DNA of 64,000 nt. It comes from Bog-473 sp963741995 (GTDB lineage Bacteria; Actinomycetota; Acidimicrobiia; Acidimicrobiales; RAAP-2). Of the stretch, positions 19,420-28,129 are shown one piece after another. The notes below the pieces were generated by a model, which saw only the letters and a list, made by a program, of their open reading frames with translations, ran no database searches and was not told the origin of the DNA. The first letter of the stretch is position 1. Each line of letters starts with the position of its first letter. The stretch spans positions 514,144-578,143 of the forward strand of contig CAVUKI010000009.1 in assembly GCA_963741995.1 (NCBI GenBank). Reading direction: 5' to 3'. Both the position numbers and the translations under genes were made by a program.

Positions 19420-21588
19420 GTGCGGTGGTCGCGTGGAATCTGCGTAGTAGCCGCCATTGGGCTGGGGATGCTCGGGATTGTCATGACCCCGGCGCAATCA
19501 ACGAGTGCAGCCATGCAGACGGTCACAAAGTCATCGGCAGCCCTATCCATCGTCGGCAACACCTGCGGCGCCGTCGGCTCGTGTTCCGCTCAGGGCAACA
19601 CGTGGGGCAGCACTTACGGGGGTGTGCCAGAGACGGTGTCGGAGCTTGCCGTGTCGTCGGATGGCTATGCATTGTCGTCCGCAGACTGGGAGGAGAACGC
19701 GCACAACATCAACGTCTATGCCCAGAACACGGGGTATCCAGAAGGCGAGGCGACGGCGAACTCGGGGCCTCCGAATGGGGGTGCGGGCAACGGCACGTAC
19801 GGCTTGGCCATGGACTCCTCCTACATCTACACGGCCGCCGGCGACGGGCAGATGACGCGTCTTGACCGCGCCAATTGGCTCGTGCCGGGGAACGAGCACG
19901 TCTATGACAGCGGCAGCAACACCGGAGTTGCTCCGCTCACCGTCGATCCGGGTGGCCACCCGTTGCTGGGCGAGACGCTCTGTGACGGCAATGTGTTCGT
20001 CACCGACTCCAATGGGGCGCTCACCAGCACCGGTCTGTCTCCGACTAGCACCGAGATCAAGGAGGTTCCCACGTCCCTCTCCGGTGTGACGACCAGCTGG
20101 AGCGCACCGGGCGCCAGCGTCTTGACGTGTGACCGGGAGGGAGACATCTGGGCGCTGGTGGAGAACACGGCGGGCACGGCCGACGAGCTCGAGCGCTTCA
20201 CCGACACGGGCACGCTGGTGACTTCGTCCACCCTCCCCACGTCGGTGATCGCCCAGGGCGTCGCCGCCAGTCCGAGCAGCGACGAGCTCTTGGTGCCCGA
20301 CAATGGCGTCGACCAGGACTTCAAATGGTTCGACTACGCCGGGACCCAGAGCGGGCAGGTCGGTGTCAGCGGCGGGTATTTGCAGGGTTCTGACCCCGGT
20401 CTGGTCGGTCCTGAGCGCTTCGTGGGACCTCGTTCGGTGGCCATCGACGGTTCGGGGAACATCTACACGGCCGAGAACTGCATGCCGGGAATCGCCCAAT
20501 CAGTGACCGCCGTGTCAAACGGACCGTGCGCCATCATCACCAAATACGAGTCCAACGGGACAACGCTCGTGTGGCGTGACGTCGACGCCAACACCTTCGG
20601 GGGCACCGGCGAACCGACGGCCGACGGCTCAGGGTTCTTTGACCGCGACTTCGAGTTCACGCGCGACGCCAGTGGGAACTACCAGCCCTACGCCTTCACG
20701 GTCGATCCGTGGGAGAACCCAACAGACCCGCGTGTCTCGAGCGAGCAAGAAATTGGTGGGACGAGTACCAACGACCGTAACGGTGCGACCACCTACGAGT
20801 GGCATGCGGACGGGCATCGCTATGAGGGCACATTCGAGCCCGATCCAATGACGTACAACATCTTCGAACAGCAGCCGAATTCGCAGATCATGACTCCCGT
20901 CTCCACGTTCACCTCGCCGGGCGACGAGACCTTGTTCATGGATTCGAGCGAAAATATGTGGGGCGTCGGAAGGGGCGGTGCCGGTGGCAACAGCGTCGTC
21001 GAATACCCGCTGACGGGCTACTCCCCCAGCGGCACGCCTCACTACGGCAGTGTCGTCAGCTACGGCATGCCCCCCGGGCTCGTAGACGTGCGCAGGGTCG
21101 ACGTCGAGGGCAATGCGATCTACGTGTCGGGCTTCTCGTCTAGCGACACTGACGACAGCGCCGTCTGGGGCAACTGGGCCTCCATGGGCATGACGCTGAT
21201 CAAGTTCAACTCGTTGCCGACCACCTCGGGATGGCCGAGCGCAGCCTGGACGACGGATCCGATCTACACGCTGCCGAGCAACGACACCAACGAGTTTCCA
21301 GAACCCTACGGCTTTGCCGTCAACAGCTCCGCCGGCTTGGTCGGCGTGACGATGCTCTTCAGCACCAGCACCAACACGGGATCACTGCAGGAATACGACA
21401 CGTCGAACGGCCATCTGGTGCGGACGCTCAATCCTCCCTTGCCCGGTTCGGGCGTGTACGAGGGCTACTTCGACGGACAGGACGCCGTCGTGGCCAAGAA
21501 CGGTTGGTTCTGGCTCGAGGACGACTGGTACACGCGCATCATCGGCGTCTGTCCCTCGGGTGCGTACGACAGGCAGCTCAGATCATGA
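19420..21588 (+). CDS. Secreted beta-propeller (NHL-like) protein
   Basis: GTG at 19420 begins a signal peptide (MRWSRG, hydrophobic core, TPAQSTSAA cleavage region). The mature part, about 690 residues, is rich in Ser, Thr, Gly and Asp. It repeats the pattern GPRSVAIDGSGNIYTAEN and similar strand-turn-strand units (VTVDPGGHPLLGE; LFMDSSENMWGVG) typical of NHL or six-bladed propellers. Cysteines are few and paired, consistent with an exported protein. No catalytic residues can be assigned. It may bind a surface polymer. The frame is intact although neighbouring genes are damaged. Confidence 0.7.
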   Translation: MRWSRGICVVAAIGLGMLGIVMTPAQSTSAAMQTVTKSSAALSIVGNTCGAVGSCSAQGNTWGSTYGGVPETVSELAVSSDGYALSSADWEENAHNINVYAQNTGYPEGEATANSGPPNGGAGNGTYGLAMDSSYIYTAAGDGQMTRLDRANWLVPGNEHVYDSGSNTGVAPLTVDPGGHPLLGETLCDGNVFVTDSNGALTSTGLSPTSTEIKEVPTSLSGVTTSWSAPGASVLTCDREGDIWALVENTAGTADELERFTDTGTLVTSSTLPTSVIAQGVAASPSSDELLVPDNGVDQDFKWFDYAGTQSGQVGVSGGYLQGSDPGLVGPERFVGPRSVAIDGSGNIYTAENCMPGIAQSVTAVSNGPCAIITKYESNGTTLVWRDVDANTFGGTGEPTADGSGFFDRDFEFTRDASGNYQPYAFTVDPWENPTDPRVSSEQEIGGTSTNDRNGATTYEWHADGHRYEGTFEPDPMTYNIFEQQPNSQIMTPVSTFTSPGDETLFMDSSENMWGVGRGGAGGNSVVEYPLTGYSPSGTPHYGSVVSYGMPPGLVDVRRVDVEGNAIYVSGFSSSDTDDSAVWGNWASMGMTLIKFNSLPTTSGWPSAAWTTDPIYTLPSNDTNEFPEPYGFAVNSSAGLVGVTMLFSTSTNTGSLQEYDTSNGHLVRTLNPPLPGSGVYEGYFDGQDAVVAKNGWFWLEDDWYTRIIGVCPSGAYDRQLRS

Positions 21589-21609
21589 CTACCGGAGCGG
21601 ATGTGACCC

Positions 21610-21984
21610 TTGACCCACGCTCCGTACCAAACGGCAGACCGCCCGATGACGCTGATGGCGCTTAGGCGTGGCTCCAAGCCTGCCCAGAAGTGCTCCTTGA
21701 TGCGGTGGCGCAGGTGGGCGGCCCCGAGGCGATCGTTGCCACGTTCTCTGGCCCACGCACTGCTTGCCGAGTTCCGCGCCATTACTGAGGAAGCTGCTGA
21801 GTACAGTCGGCATTCTTTCGGAGCACGATCACGCGAGAAGCAATTCGACGAGGAAGGTCGCAGTTACTTCTCTCTTCTGAGCCGCTACCTCCTGGTCATT
21901 CACCGCATGGTGCGACGCCACCCCGAGCTGCAGGATCAATACCAGGAGTGGCTGCGTCGGTATCCCACGTTCACATCCGACTAA
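21610..21984 (+). CDS. Hypothetical helical protein
   Basis: The C-terminal 75 residues (from about 21760) look like a genuine helical protein, with regular charged heptads (AEFRAITEEAAEYSRHSF, LLVIHRMVRRHPELQDQY). The N-terminal part is Arg/Trp-rich and less natural. In the neighbouring frame bases 21690-21760 read VLLDAVAQVGGPEAIVA, so the true start may be there with an indel near 21755. No family is recognised. Confidence 0.4.
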   Translation: MTHAPYQTADRPMTLMALRRGSKPAQKCSLMRWRRWAAPRRSLPRSLAHALLAEFRAITEEAAEYSRHSFGARSREKQFDEEGRSYFSLLSRYLLVIHRMVRRHPELQDQYQEWLRRYPTFTSD

Positions 21985-22036
21985 GCCGACCACTCCGCTC
22001 AGCAGCGGCACCCATCCCGATGCGTATGGGGATACC

Positions 22037-22558
22037 TTGGTCGGCATCGACGACACGTCCAAGAGCCAACATGACATGGGCCTCACCCCTGACATCCTCC
22101 ACGAGCTTCCGGAGCCTCTCCCTGACGTTCTGCCTGGCATTGATCTAGACCTCGCCCTGCCGTCTCCAACGCTTGCTTCTGGGAGTCGTGTCGCCGCAGA
22201 GCTGATCGTCAGCAATCGCACGAACAATGAGATCACCATTGCCACGGGACAGCCGCTACTAGCTGTGATCGTCCTGCCTGGCACCCGTTCGGTGGTCGGG
22301 GCGTACACGGGAGCGGTTGGCGGAACGGGTCGCCATTTGCGACTCGGGCCGGGGACTGCTGATTCCCTGCCTGTGACCGTGGTGGCCTGGGGCCGTGGCT
22401 CTACCGTGCATCAGTCGGAACAGGTCCACGAAGATCTTCCGCCAGGAACATACGGTGTCGTGGTCTCGATGCCCATTTACAATCAGAGTCACGAGAAGGA
22501 ACCCCAACAAGCGTGGAGCAGCGAGGTCCCGATCGAGGTGATCGCCGGTTCCAGATGA
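22037..22558 (+). CDS. Hypothetical protein, Ig-like fold suspected
   Basis: Up to 173 residues. After a short N-terminus rich in Pro and Asp, alternating strands (RVAAELIVSNRTNNEITIA; LPPGTYGVVVSMPIYN) suggest a beta-sandwich of the type seen in BsuPI-like inhibitors or Ig domains, ending in EVPIEVIAGSR. There is no signal peptide, so it is probably cytosolic. The start could be 22037 or a later ATG at 22076. No motif gives a function; neighbours are small unknown genes. Confidence 0.5.
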   Translation: MVGIDDTSKSQHDMGLTPDILHELPEPLPDVLPGIDLDLALPSPTLASGSRVAAELIVSNRTNNEITIATGQPLLAVIVLPGTRSVVGAYTGAVGGTGRHLRLGPGTADSLPVTVVAWGRGSTVHQSEQVHEDLPPGTYGVVVSMPIYNQSHEKEPQQAWSSEVPIEVIAGSR

Positions 22559-22630
22559 CCTCATCCAAGCGGACGGGGGCCACCTTGACTCTGACCAACC
22601 TCATTCAGGCTGGGTTGGGACTGTCTCCTG

Positions 22631-22965
22631 TCAACCGCGGGCCCCGTCGGTGGCCCAGCCAAGGTGATCGAAGTGGAGGTGAGTCAGTACAACGTCCGTA
22701 ACATCGGGCGGCTGTACTCCCAATGCCGCCAAGTTCTTCATGAATCTGCCCGTCCGATCTGGGTCGGCGTGTGGGCCAACCCCAGTGTCGACGATTACGA
22801 GACGGTCACCGCTCCGGACTAGGAACCCGCCGGCAACATGCCGTCCTCGTCGAGGAACTGAGAGTGCTGTAGCCAGTCCTGGTCGGACTTGTTGAACATC
22901 ATCGTCGGGGGTGTCACGAGACTTCCGTCCGATACTCCCTCGATCATCACGGCACCTATCTGCAT
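22631..22965 (-). pseudogene. Metallo-beta-lactamase-fold hydrolase, N-terminal fragment
   Basis: The frame from ATG 22965 (MQIGAVMIEGVSDGSLV) and, after a shift near 22835, GFLVRSGDRLVIVDTG onward gives the first 100 or so residues of a quorum-quenching-lactonase-like hydrolase, including the zinc motif HLHFDHLGW. The protein stops eight residues later. The second histidine and aspartate ligands and the C-terminal half are absent, and the sequence beyond 22631 is unrelated. It is a truncated remnant, not merely frameshifted. Confidence 0.7.
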
Positions 22966-23052
22966 CAACCCCGACCATAGTGTCGGAGGTGTCCCCGACC
23001 GCCGGGTAGGAGTCACCCGTATTCCGGAGCGGGTTAGTTGTATCCCAGGGCT

Positions 23053-23241
23053 CTAGGACGGAACTTCATCCTTTAGGTTCTGGCGAAGCCACGTCCGCAC
23101 CTCTTCGGTGTCTTCATGTCCGTGGGCAGACACCGCATGTTGGGTCGCAGCAGTGACAACCTCGTCTTCTTCGCCTGAGATGGTGAGCGTGCAGCCGTTC
23201 TCGCTTGGGAAGTCACGGCAATCTGCAACCTTACGTCCCAT
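23053..23241 (-). CDS. DUF1059 small protein
   Basis: 62 residues from the ATG at 23241, with AAGGGAG seven bases upstream. The pattern KVADCRDFPSENGCTLTIS, then EEDEVVTAATQHAVSAHGH and a final amphipathic helix, is that of DUF1059, small proteins with a conserved cysteine pair and HxxxxHG-like histidines that may bind metal. The function is unknown in the family. It is close to, and on the same strand as, the gene at 23270-23566; the two may form an operon. Confidence 0.72.
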   Translation of the reverse strand: MGRKVADCRDFPSENGCTLTISGEEDEVVTAATQHAVSAHGHEDTEEVRTWLRQNLKDEVPS

Positions 23242-23269
23242 GTCAGTGCTCCCTTGTTGGGTCTTGTCG

Positions 23270-23566
23270 TTACATCTCTTCGATACTGCGCACGTCGAGA
23301 TTGCGGAACTCCATTGGTCCGTCACACAGCTTCCCTAGTCGTTCGGCAAAAGCTGCCGTCTCGGGCAGATTCGAGTTGGACATGGCGTCCTCAAATGAAG
23401 GGAACTCCACAATCTGAACGTACACATCTGGGCGGTCCCGATCCTGCGTGAAAGTGCCCCGCTGGGCGGTGCGGCGACCGGCCGTCTGTGCCTGCCACTC
23501 TTTGACGAGCGCTTCGACCTCGTCTGGCTGAGTGGTCGTCAGTTCGATGATCTGGATAAACGACAT
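23270..23566 (-). CDS. Dimeric alpha/beta-barrel (ABM-like) protein
   Basis: 98 residues: FIQIIELTTTQPDEVEALVKEWQ is a strand-loop-helix like that of ferredoxin-fold ABM-domain proteins (antibiotic biosynthesis monooxygenase superfamily). DVYVQIVEFPSFEDAMSNSN gives the second repeat and PMEFRNLDVRSIEEM the last strand. Such proteins act as small monooxygenases or binding proteins; no catalytic residue can be singled out. It lies 28 bases upstream of the DUF1059 gene on the same strand. Confidence 0.65.
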   Translation of the reverse strand: MSFIQIIELTTTQPDEVEALVKEWQAQTAGRRTAQRGTFTQDRDRPDVYVQIVEFPSFEDAMSNSNLPETAAFAERLGKLCDGPMEFRNLDVRSIEEM

Positions 23567-23673
23567 GCTCTGAACCCCCGCAAGAGGCCCCCTATTGGAA
23601 AGGTAACGCTTCGCTGCGTGGATTTCAATGGATTGGCCGAATCCATGCTGCCCATTTCATCGCCCGGTGGGGT

Positions 23674-23692
23674 TGCCCCCGTACGATGCCGG
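23674..23692 (+). promoter_or_regulatory. Recurrent 19-base promoter-like motif, copy 1
   Basis: TGCCCC-n-GTAC-nn-TGCCGG, with TACGAT as a possible -10. It lies 55 bases ahead of the gene at 23748. Near-identical copies occur at 26718-26736 and 32076-32094. Confidence 0.35.
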
Positions 23693-23747
23693 GCTGGTGA
23701 CACCCGTCGTTTCTGCCCAGGCCCCTGGCATTGGGCAATATTGAGAA

Positions 23748-23966
23748 ATGGCAGAACGAGAGTGGATCGGTGCTAAAGCCGAAACTCCCGAGAGCCAGAA
23801 ATACGTTGGCCTGAGACGAGCCGATGCGCTCAAAGCGGCGGATATAGCGGGCGTCAAGGCTGCGAGGGTGATCGAGGGTACGCAGCATCTGACTGCGGAT
23901 TTTCGATCCGACCGGCTGAACATCCTTGTGGCCGATGGCTATGTGAAGAAGGCCGCATTCTTCTGA
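23748..23966 (+). CDS. Peptidase-inhibitor I78-like small protein
   Basis: 72 residues. The C-terminal half, AARVIEGTQHLTADFRSDRLNI then LVADGYVKK, matches the inhibitor I78 pattern (R-V-I, then T-x-D-x-R-x-D-R-L-N, then a final strand). The N-terminal half (YVGLRRADALKAADIAG) forms the helix that precedes it. Unlike many I78 inhibitors it has no signal peptide or cysteine pair, so it would act inside the cell. It could equally be a non-inhibitory relative. Confidence 0.6.
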   Translation: MAEREWIGAKAETPESQKYVGLRRADALKAADIAGVKAARVIEGTQHLTADFRSDRLNILVADGYVKKAAFF

Positions 23967-24036
23967 GGGCTGCACCTGTCCCACTTCGCCGGGAGCGCCG
24001 AGCCTCACGTCGAACACACTGCACACCAACCAGGTG

Positions 24037-24322
24037 ATGAGCAAGGCCAAGGCCAAGCGCATCGCCGCGGGCAAGGCCAGCGCGGAGGCACCCGTGCGCA
24101 TCATCGCGCTGCGCTCGGCCCCGAAGGGCGACGCCAACGCCCCGCGCCGCTGCCGAGGGCGGTCGCACCTACCGGCACCGCTGGACCGTGGCCGGGCACT
24201 GGCGCAACCAGGCCTACGGCAAGGGGCGGGCGTTGCGCCGTCCGACCTACATCAACCCGCACCTGGCCGGTCCCGACGACATGCCGCTCCTCATGAGCGA
24301 GCGGGTTAAAGTATGGAAGTGA
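24037..24322 (+). pseudogene. Fragment of a phage/ICE-type protein (C-terminus)
   Basis: ATG at 24037 gives a basic start (MSKAKAKRIAAGKASAE). Near 24150 the frame changes and the sequence reads GGRTYRHRWTVAGHWRNQAY, then RPTYINPHLAGPDDMPLL and ends ERVKVWK at 24322. The latter is a C-terminal block I associate with actinobacterial phage and integrative-element proteins. The large N-terminal part expected of those proteins is missing. The stop overlaps the next gene's start. Confidence 0.5.
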
Positions 24323-24501
24323 GGCGGGCGGCTCATCGCAAAAGGCTGGGCCTGTCGAAGCGACTGCTCTCCGCGCTCTGGCGAGAGGCGGGCACGGTGC
24401 TCGTGGTCGTGATCGTCGTCGTGATCGTGCTGGCGATCCTTCACGGCGCCCTCGGCTCGGGCGGCTCGGGCGGCGCCCTCAGCTCGGGCGGTACGCCGTA
24501 A
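24313..24501 (+). CDS. Small single-pass membrane protein of an element remnant
   Basis: 62 residues: a basic N-terminus (VRRAAHRKRLG), an amphipathic segment, one strongly hydrophobic helix (TVLVVVIVVVIVLAIL) and a Gly/Ser tail. The ATG overlaps the stop of the previous fragment and its TAA overlaps the next ATG (TAATG), so it belongs to a tightly coupled small operon. A damaged paralogue lies at 17708-17839. Function unknown. Confidence 0.6.
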   Translation: MEVRRAAHRKRLGLSKRLLSALWREAGTVLVVVIVVVIVLAILHGALGSGGSGGALSSGGTP

Positions 24502-24680
24502 TGAAGATCACCCTCGTGTGCGACGTGAAGCTGGTCCAGGGTCGCAACTACCCCCAGGACGAGGTGGCCGATCTTCTGGTCGAAGAGATGGAGGCCGAAC
24601 TGCCGCTCCTGTGGATGCCCGACCAGGCCGACACGCACCACATCGTGGACGTCATCAAGGTCGTTCGGCAGGCCTCGTGA
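24501..24680 (+). CDS. Small acidic protein of an element remnant
   Basis: 59 residues, MKITLVCDVKLVQGRNY then EEMEAELPLLWM and a His-containing end (TDTHHIVDVIKVV-like). Strand-helix-strand composition looks like a folded cytosolic protein. It is overlapped at both ends: the start by the TAATG junction, the stop by the GTG of the next, truncated excisionase gene (GTGA). Function unknown. Confidence 0.6.
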   Translation: MKITLVCDVKLVQGRNYPQDEVADLLVEEMEAELPLLWMPDQADTHHIVDVIKVVRQAS

Positions 24681-24769
24681 CCGAATCATTCCCCATGCCC
24701 GAAGAGAGCCCCACCATGTCCGTCGAGGAGGCCGGGCGATGCTGGATTCGTCATCGATCGAGTCGCTGA
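24677..24769 (+). pseudogene. Excisionase/HTH gene truncated after 21 codons
   Basis: GTG at 24677 overlaps the preceding stop. The product starts VTESFPMPEESPTMSVEEAGR, which matches the opening of excisionase-type helix-turn-helix proteins (MSVEEAARLLGIS-like). Homology stops abruptly at about 24738 and the frame ends at 24769 in unrelated sequence. Confidence 0.45.
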
Positions 24770-24881
24770 GCCGCAGCCGAGTCCCGAAGCGCTCAAGCAC
24801 TTCCCCGGCGATCTGGAGGTTCTCAAGGGTATTCCGGGCTTCATCGTGTATCGACTGCTTCCCAGATTGAACGAGGCGTAG
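24738..24881 (+). pseudogene. SAM-dependent methyltransferase C-terminal fragment
   Basis: The frame from 24738 reads DAGFVIDRVAEPQPSPEALK through PGFIVYRLLPRLNEA to a TAG at 24879-24881. It resembles the last 45 residues of class I methyltransferases, where a GF-x(n)-EP-x(n)-PxF-x-x-x-R pattern closes the fold. There is no start codon and no N-terminal part: the fragment begins exactly where the excisionase homology ends, marking a recombination scar. Confidence 0.5.
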
Positions 24882-25127
24882 TTCGGCGGACTGACGGGCG
24901 TGCTCACCGTCGCGCACCTGTCCCATAACAGTGAAACCGGGATGGGGTGCCACCGTGCGCACCATGGGGATAGTCCTGGGAGTCGAGGAGCGCAGCTCCG
25001 GAACCGGCACTCGCGAAGGATCTGAAGGCGAAAAATGCCGCATCCGATCAGGGCGTGATATGCGCTCCTGTGGAACGTGGCTCCCCGGTGGCAACGGCTG
25101 GCTCGTCAAGGGCAAACTGTCATTTCT

Positions 25128-26460
25128 ATGGAGTCTCCCGAGATTCGGTATGTGAGCATCGGAGATGGAGACGTCGCCTACCAGGTCCTCGGCGAAGGCC
25201 CGGGCGACCTCCTCTTCTGTAACTCCCTCGGAGGACATGTCGATCTCATCTGGCAGATTCCTCAGGCGGCGGAATTCTTCGAGAAGTTGGCCACGATGAG
25301 GCGAGTCCTGCACATGGACCGCAGAGGCTCCGGCGCCTCGGATGCTGTATCTCTCAAATCCATACCGACGTGGGAGGAGCTGGCCGAAGACATAGCCGGT
25401 GTGCTCGATGCCACCGGGTCCACGGTGGTGGACCTCGTTGGAGTGAACGAGGTCAGCCCGAACGCCATCCTGTTTGCGGCCATGCATCCCGAGCGCGTGG
25501 GGTCGCTCATCCTCATCAACACCTCCGCGCGATACATCGAGGCGCCGGACTACCCGATCGGTGTAGACCTCGCGACCGTTGACGCGATCTACGACATGCT
25601 GTTGTCGACGTGGGGCAGCGATGCATTCATCGCCGCAACGAATCCGACACAGGCGCATAATCGAGAATTCCTCAAAGCTGCGGCCCGTATGAATCGGGCG
25701 TCGGCGACGCCCAGTACAGCCGCCGCTCTGATGCGATACTTCTTGAGCAGCATGGACGTGCGCCCGTTCCTGCCTCTGGTGCAAAGCCCGACCTTGGTGC
25801 TCCAAGTCACCGAAAGTCCGTTCATCATCCGCTCGCACGGGCAGTTCGTGGCCGATCACATTCCGGGAGCAACCTTCGCCCCAATGTCGGGGGGCGATAT
25901 GACTCCTCCATTTGGGCCCGAACGCGGCTTCGGAGATTGCCGAGTTTCTGACCGGCACGCGCCAGTCATTCGAGGTAGATCGCGTACTCACCAGCGTTTT
26001 GTTCACCGATATCGTGGCCTCGACAGAGACGGCCGCCTCAATGGGTGATCAGCGTTGGCGCAGCGTCCTCGACAGCCACGATCGTCTGGTGCGGGAGCAA
26101 TTGCGACACTTCCGCGGCCGCGAGATCAAGACGACCGGGGACGGTTTTCTCGCCTCTTTCGACGGTCCCGCCCGCGCAATACGGTGCGCTCGCGCCATTG
26201 TCGAAATGGTCGAAGCGCTTGGGATCAAAATCCGGGCCGGGCTTCATACCGGAGAGTGCGAAGTGCGAGGAGATGACCTCGGTGGACTGGCCGTTCACAT
26301 CGCAGCCCGCGTAGGAGCGATCGCCGGACCCGGAGAGGTCCTCGTCTCAGGCACGGTCAAGGATCTCGTCGCTGGATCCGACATCGCATTCTCTGAACGA
26401 GGCGAACATCAGCTCAAGGGCGTGCCCGGGACCTGGAAGGTCTTCGCCGTGATGCCATAA
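25128..26460 (+). CDS. Alpha/beta-hydrolase-adenylate cyclase fusion (LipJ/Rv1900c type; one frameshift)
   Basis: The N-terminal hydrolase-like domain (residues 1-260) has GDVAYQVLGEG, the HMDRRGSGASD loop and LVLQVTESPF. Where active relatives have a G-x-S-x-G elbow this one reads VGVNEVSPN, so the nucleophile serine is lost. An indel near 25905 moves the frame; then comes a class III nucleotide cyclase domain with the metal aspartate in VLFTDIVAST, TTGDGFLASF and GLHTGECE with GLAVHIAARV. The order matches the mycobacterial Rv1900c architecture. It probably makes cAMP in the cytosol, with the dead hydrolase as a sensing domain. ATG at 25128 follows no strong ribosome site. Confidence 0.8.
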
Positions 26461-26759
26461 AGAGACCGCCGGGAATGGCGATATCGGCTGGATTCTGGTG
26501 TCGCTGTCCGCCGGTACGGAGACTCAGATTCGCCCGGTATCGGACGAGCCTCCCGGATTGACGGACTCCCATCGCGCCCGCAGCACGAGGTCGTCCCGGA
26601 CCCGGCCCGGCTCGAACAGGCGGCCACCCTCACCGACTGCGGGCAGGGGCTCGCCCTTACCGGGTAGGCGAGCCTTGGGCGGGTTCGGGTCAAGGGTAGA
26701 CCGACGGCCGAGCTGACTGCCCCCGTACATTGCCGGCTAGGCGTTACTGGACCTGACGG
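26461..26759. promoter_or_regulatory. Intergenic region with recurrent motif copy 2 (26718-26736)
   Basis: About 300 bases without a convincing gene. Near its end is TGCCCCCGTACATTGCCGG, the second copy of the 19-base motif, whose TACATT could be a -10 for the sheath gene starting about 25-40 bases later. Confidence 0.35.
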
Positions 26760-27918
26760 ATGAGAGAAGCTGTCCCGGTGCCCACATACCTCAACCCGTG
26801 CCTCTACGTGGAGGGAAATGAACCCGGAAGTGCGGTCGAAGGTGTCCCCACCTCAATTGCGGCTTTCATCGGGTTCACCCAGATCGGCCCATTCGATACG
26901 CCGAGGTTCGTCACAACCTGGTCTCAGTTCGTGGCGACCTTCGGCGACTTCACGGAACTCTCGTATCTGCCTCGTGCTGTGTACGGTTACTTCGAAAACG
27001 GAGGCAGCGCCTGCTACGTGGTTCGAGTCGGGGCCGAAACTGCGGTGGCGGCGACCGACCCCGAAACACTCCTCGCTTCGCGAGCACTCGAACCTTCGGA
27101 TTTTGTGGGGAGCGGTGTTGAGGGTACGGGTCTTGCCAGCCTTGAGGCACTCGACGAGGTGTCAATGGCGTGCGCCCCCGACGTCATGATGGCACTTCAA
27201 CAGAGCTGGTTCGACATCGAAGCAGCCCTGTTCGTAAAGCGCGCCATGGTTGCCCATTCCGAACTGAAGCGAGACAGGCTCACCATCCTCGACCCGCCAC
27301 CCGACTTCGATGCGGATCAGATCCTGAGGTGGAGGTCCGAGACAGCCACGTTCGACTCCGCATACGCCACCTTGTACTGGCCCTGGATCGAGGCGGTGCC
27401 ATCGAATCGTGCGCATTCCTTTGTCCCGCCCAGCGGGCACGTGGCGGGAATCTGGGCACGCAGCGACGAGACCAAAGGGGTTCACAAAGCTCCCGCCAAG
27501 TGCCCATCAAGTCAGGTATCGGCTGAGCCCGCTCGGCATCAACTGCCTGCGTGCCTTTCCGATCCGAGGCCTCGTTGTGTGGGGTGCGCGTACCCTCTCT
27601 TCCGACTCGCAGTGGCACTACATCAACGTCCGCAGGTTCATCAACTACTTGGAGCAGTCGATCTTCGACGGAACGCGCTGGATTGCGGCCAGACGAGACG
27701 ATGCTGCCTTGCTCGCCGCGCTACGTGAACAGGTGAATCAGTTTCTCGTGGAGGAGTGGCAGAAGGGGGCCCTCTTTGGTTCGACTCCTGATAAGGCCGT
27801 CTGGGTGAGGTGTGACGACACCACATCAGACTCAGTCATTCTGGACGTCGGCGTCGCACCTATTGCACCCGGGGAGTTCTTTACGTTCAGGATCACCCAT
27901 TCCCGACAAGGTTCATAG
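26760..27918 (+). pseudogene. Contractile tail sheath protein (phage or eCIS type), internally shortened and frame-broken
   Basis: N-terminus: PTYLNPCLYVEGNEPGS, then EGVPTSIAAFIGFTQIGP and AVYGYFENGGSACYVVRV, diagnostic of sheath proteins of contractile tails and extracellular injection systems. The C-terminal half has FVPPSGHVAGIWAR, KGVHKAPA, LGINCLRAFPIRGLVVWGAR and NVRRFINYLEQSI, and ends APGEFFTFRI. The domain expected between residues about 85 and 100 (roughly 100-150 residues in full-length sheaths) is missing. A frame change with loss of a few residues sits near 27490, just after KAPA. No tube, baseplate or ATPase gene is nearby, so this is an orphan remnant. Confidence 0.75.
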
Positions 27919-28129
27919 TTCCTCGAGTAGGTGCCAAGCGACCCTCGCCATCCGTCGATGCTGTTCGAACGACTGCCCCCTTACGCCATCGGGCAGGTGG
28001 GATAGTCCGGCACTTCGAGGATTGGGATTAGGCGAGACTCTGCTCATGCGACATCGCCGATCGTCGCTACCGTGGCGGTTACAACCCGTAGCAGCGAGGA
28101 GGCGACCAGGCGAGGTGAGCGAGGTGCCA

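Noticed and set aside
24441..26006. 520-codon minus-strand frame opposite the cyclase gene
   Set aside because: Composition is unnatural and the opposite strand carries a recognisable hydrolase and cyclase.
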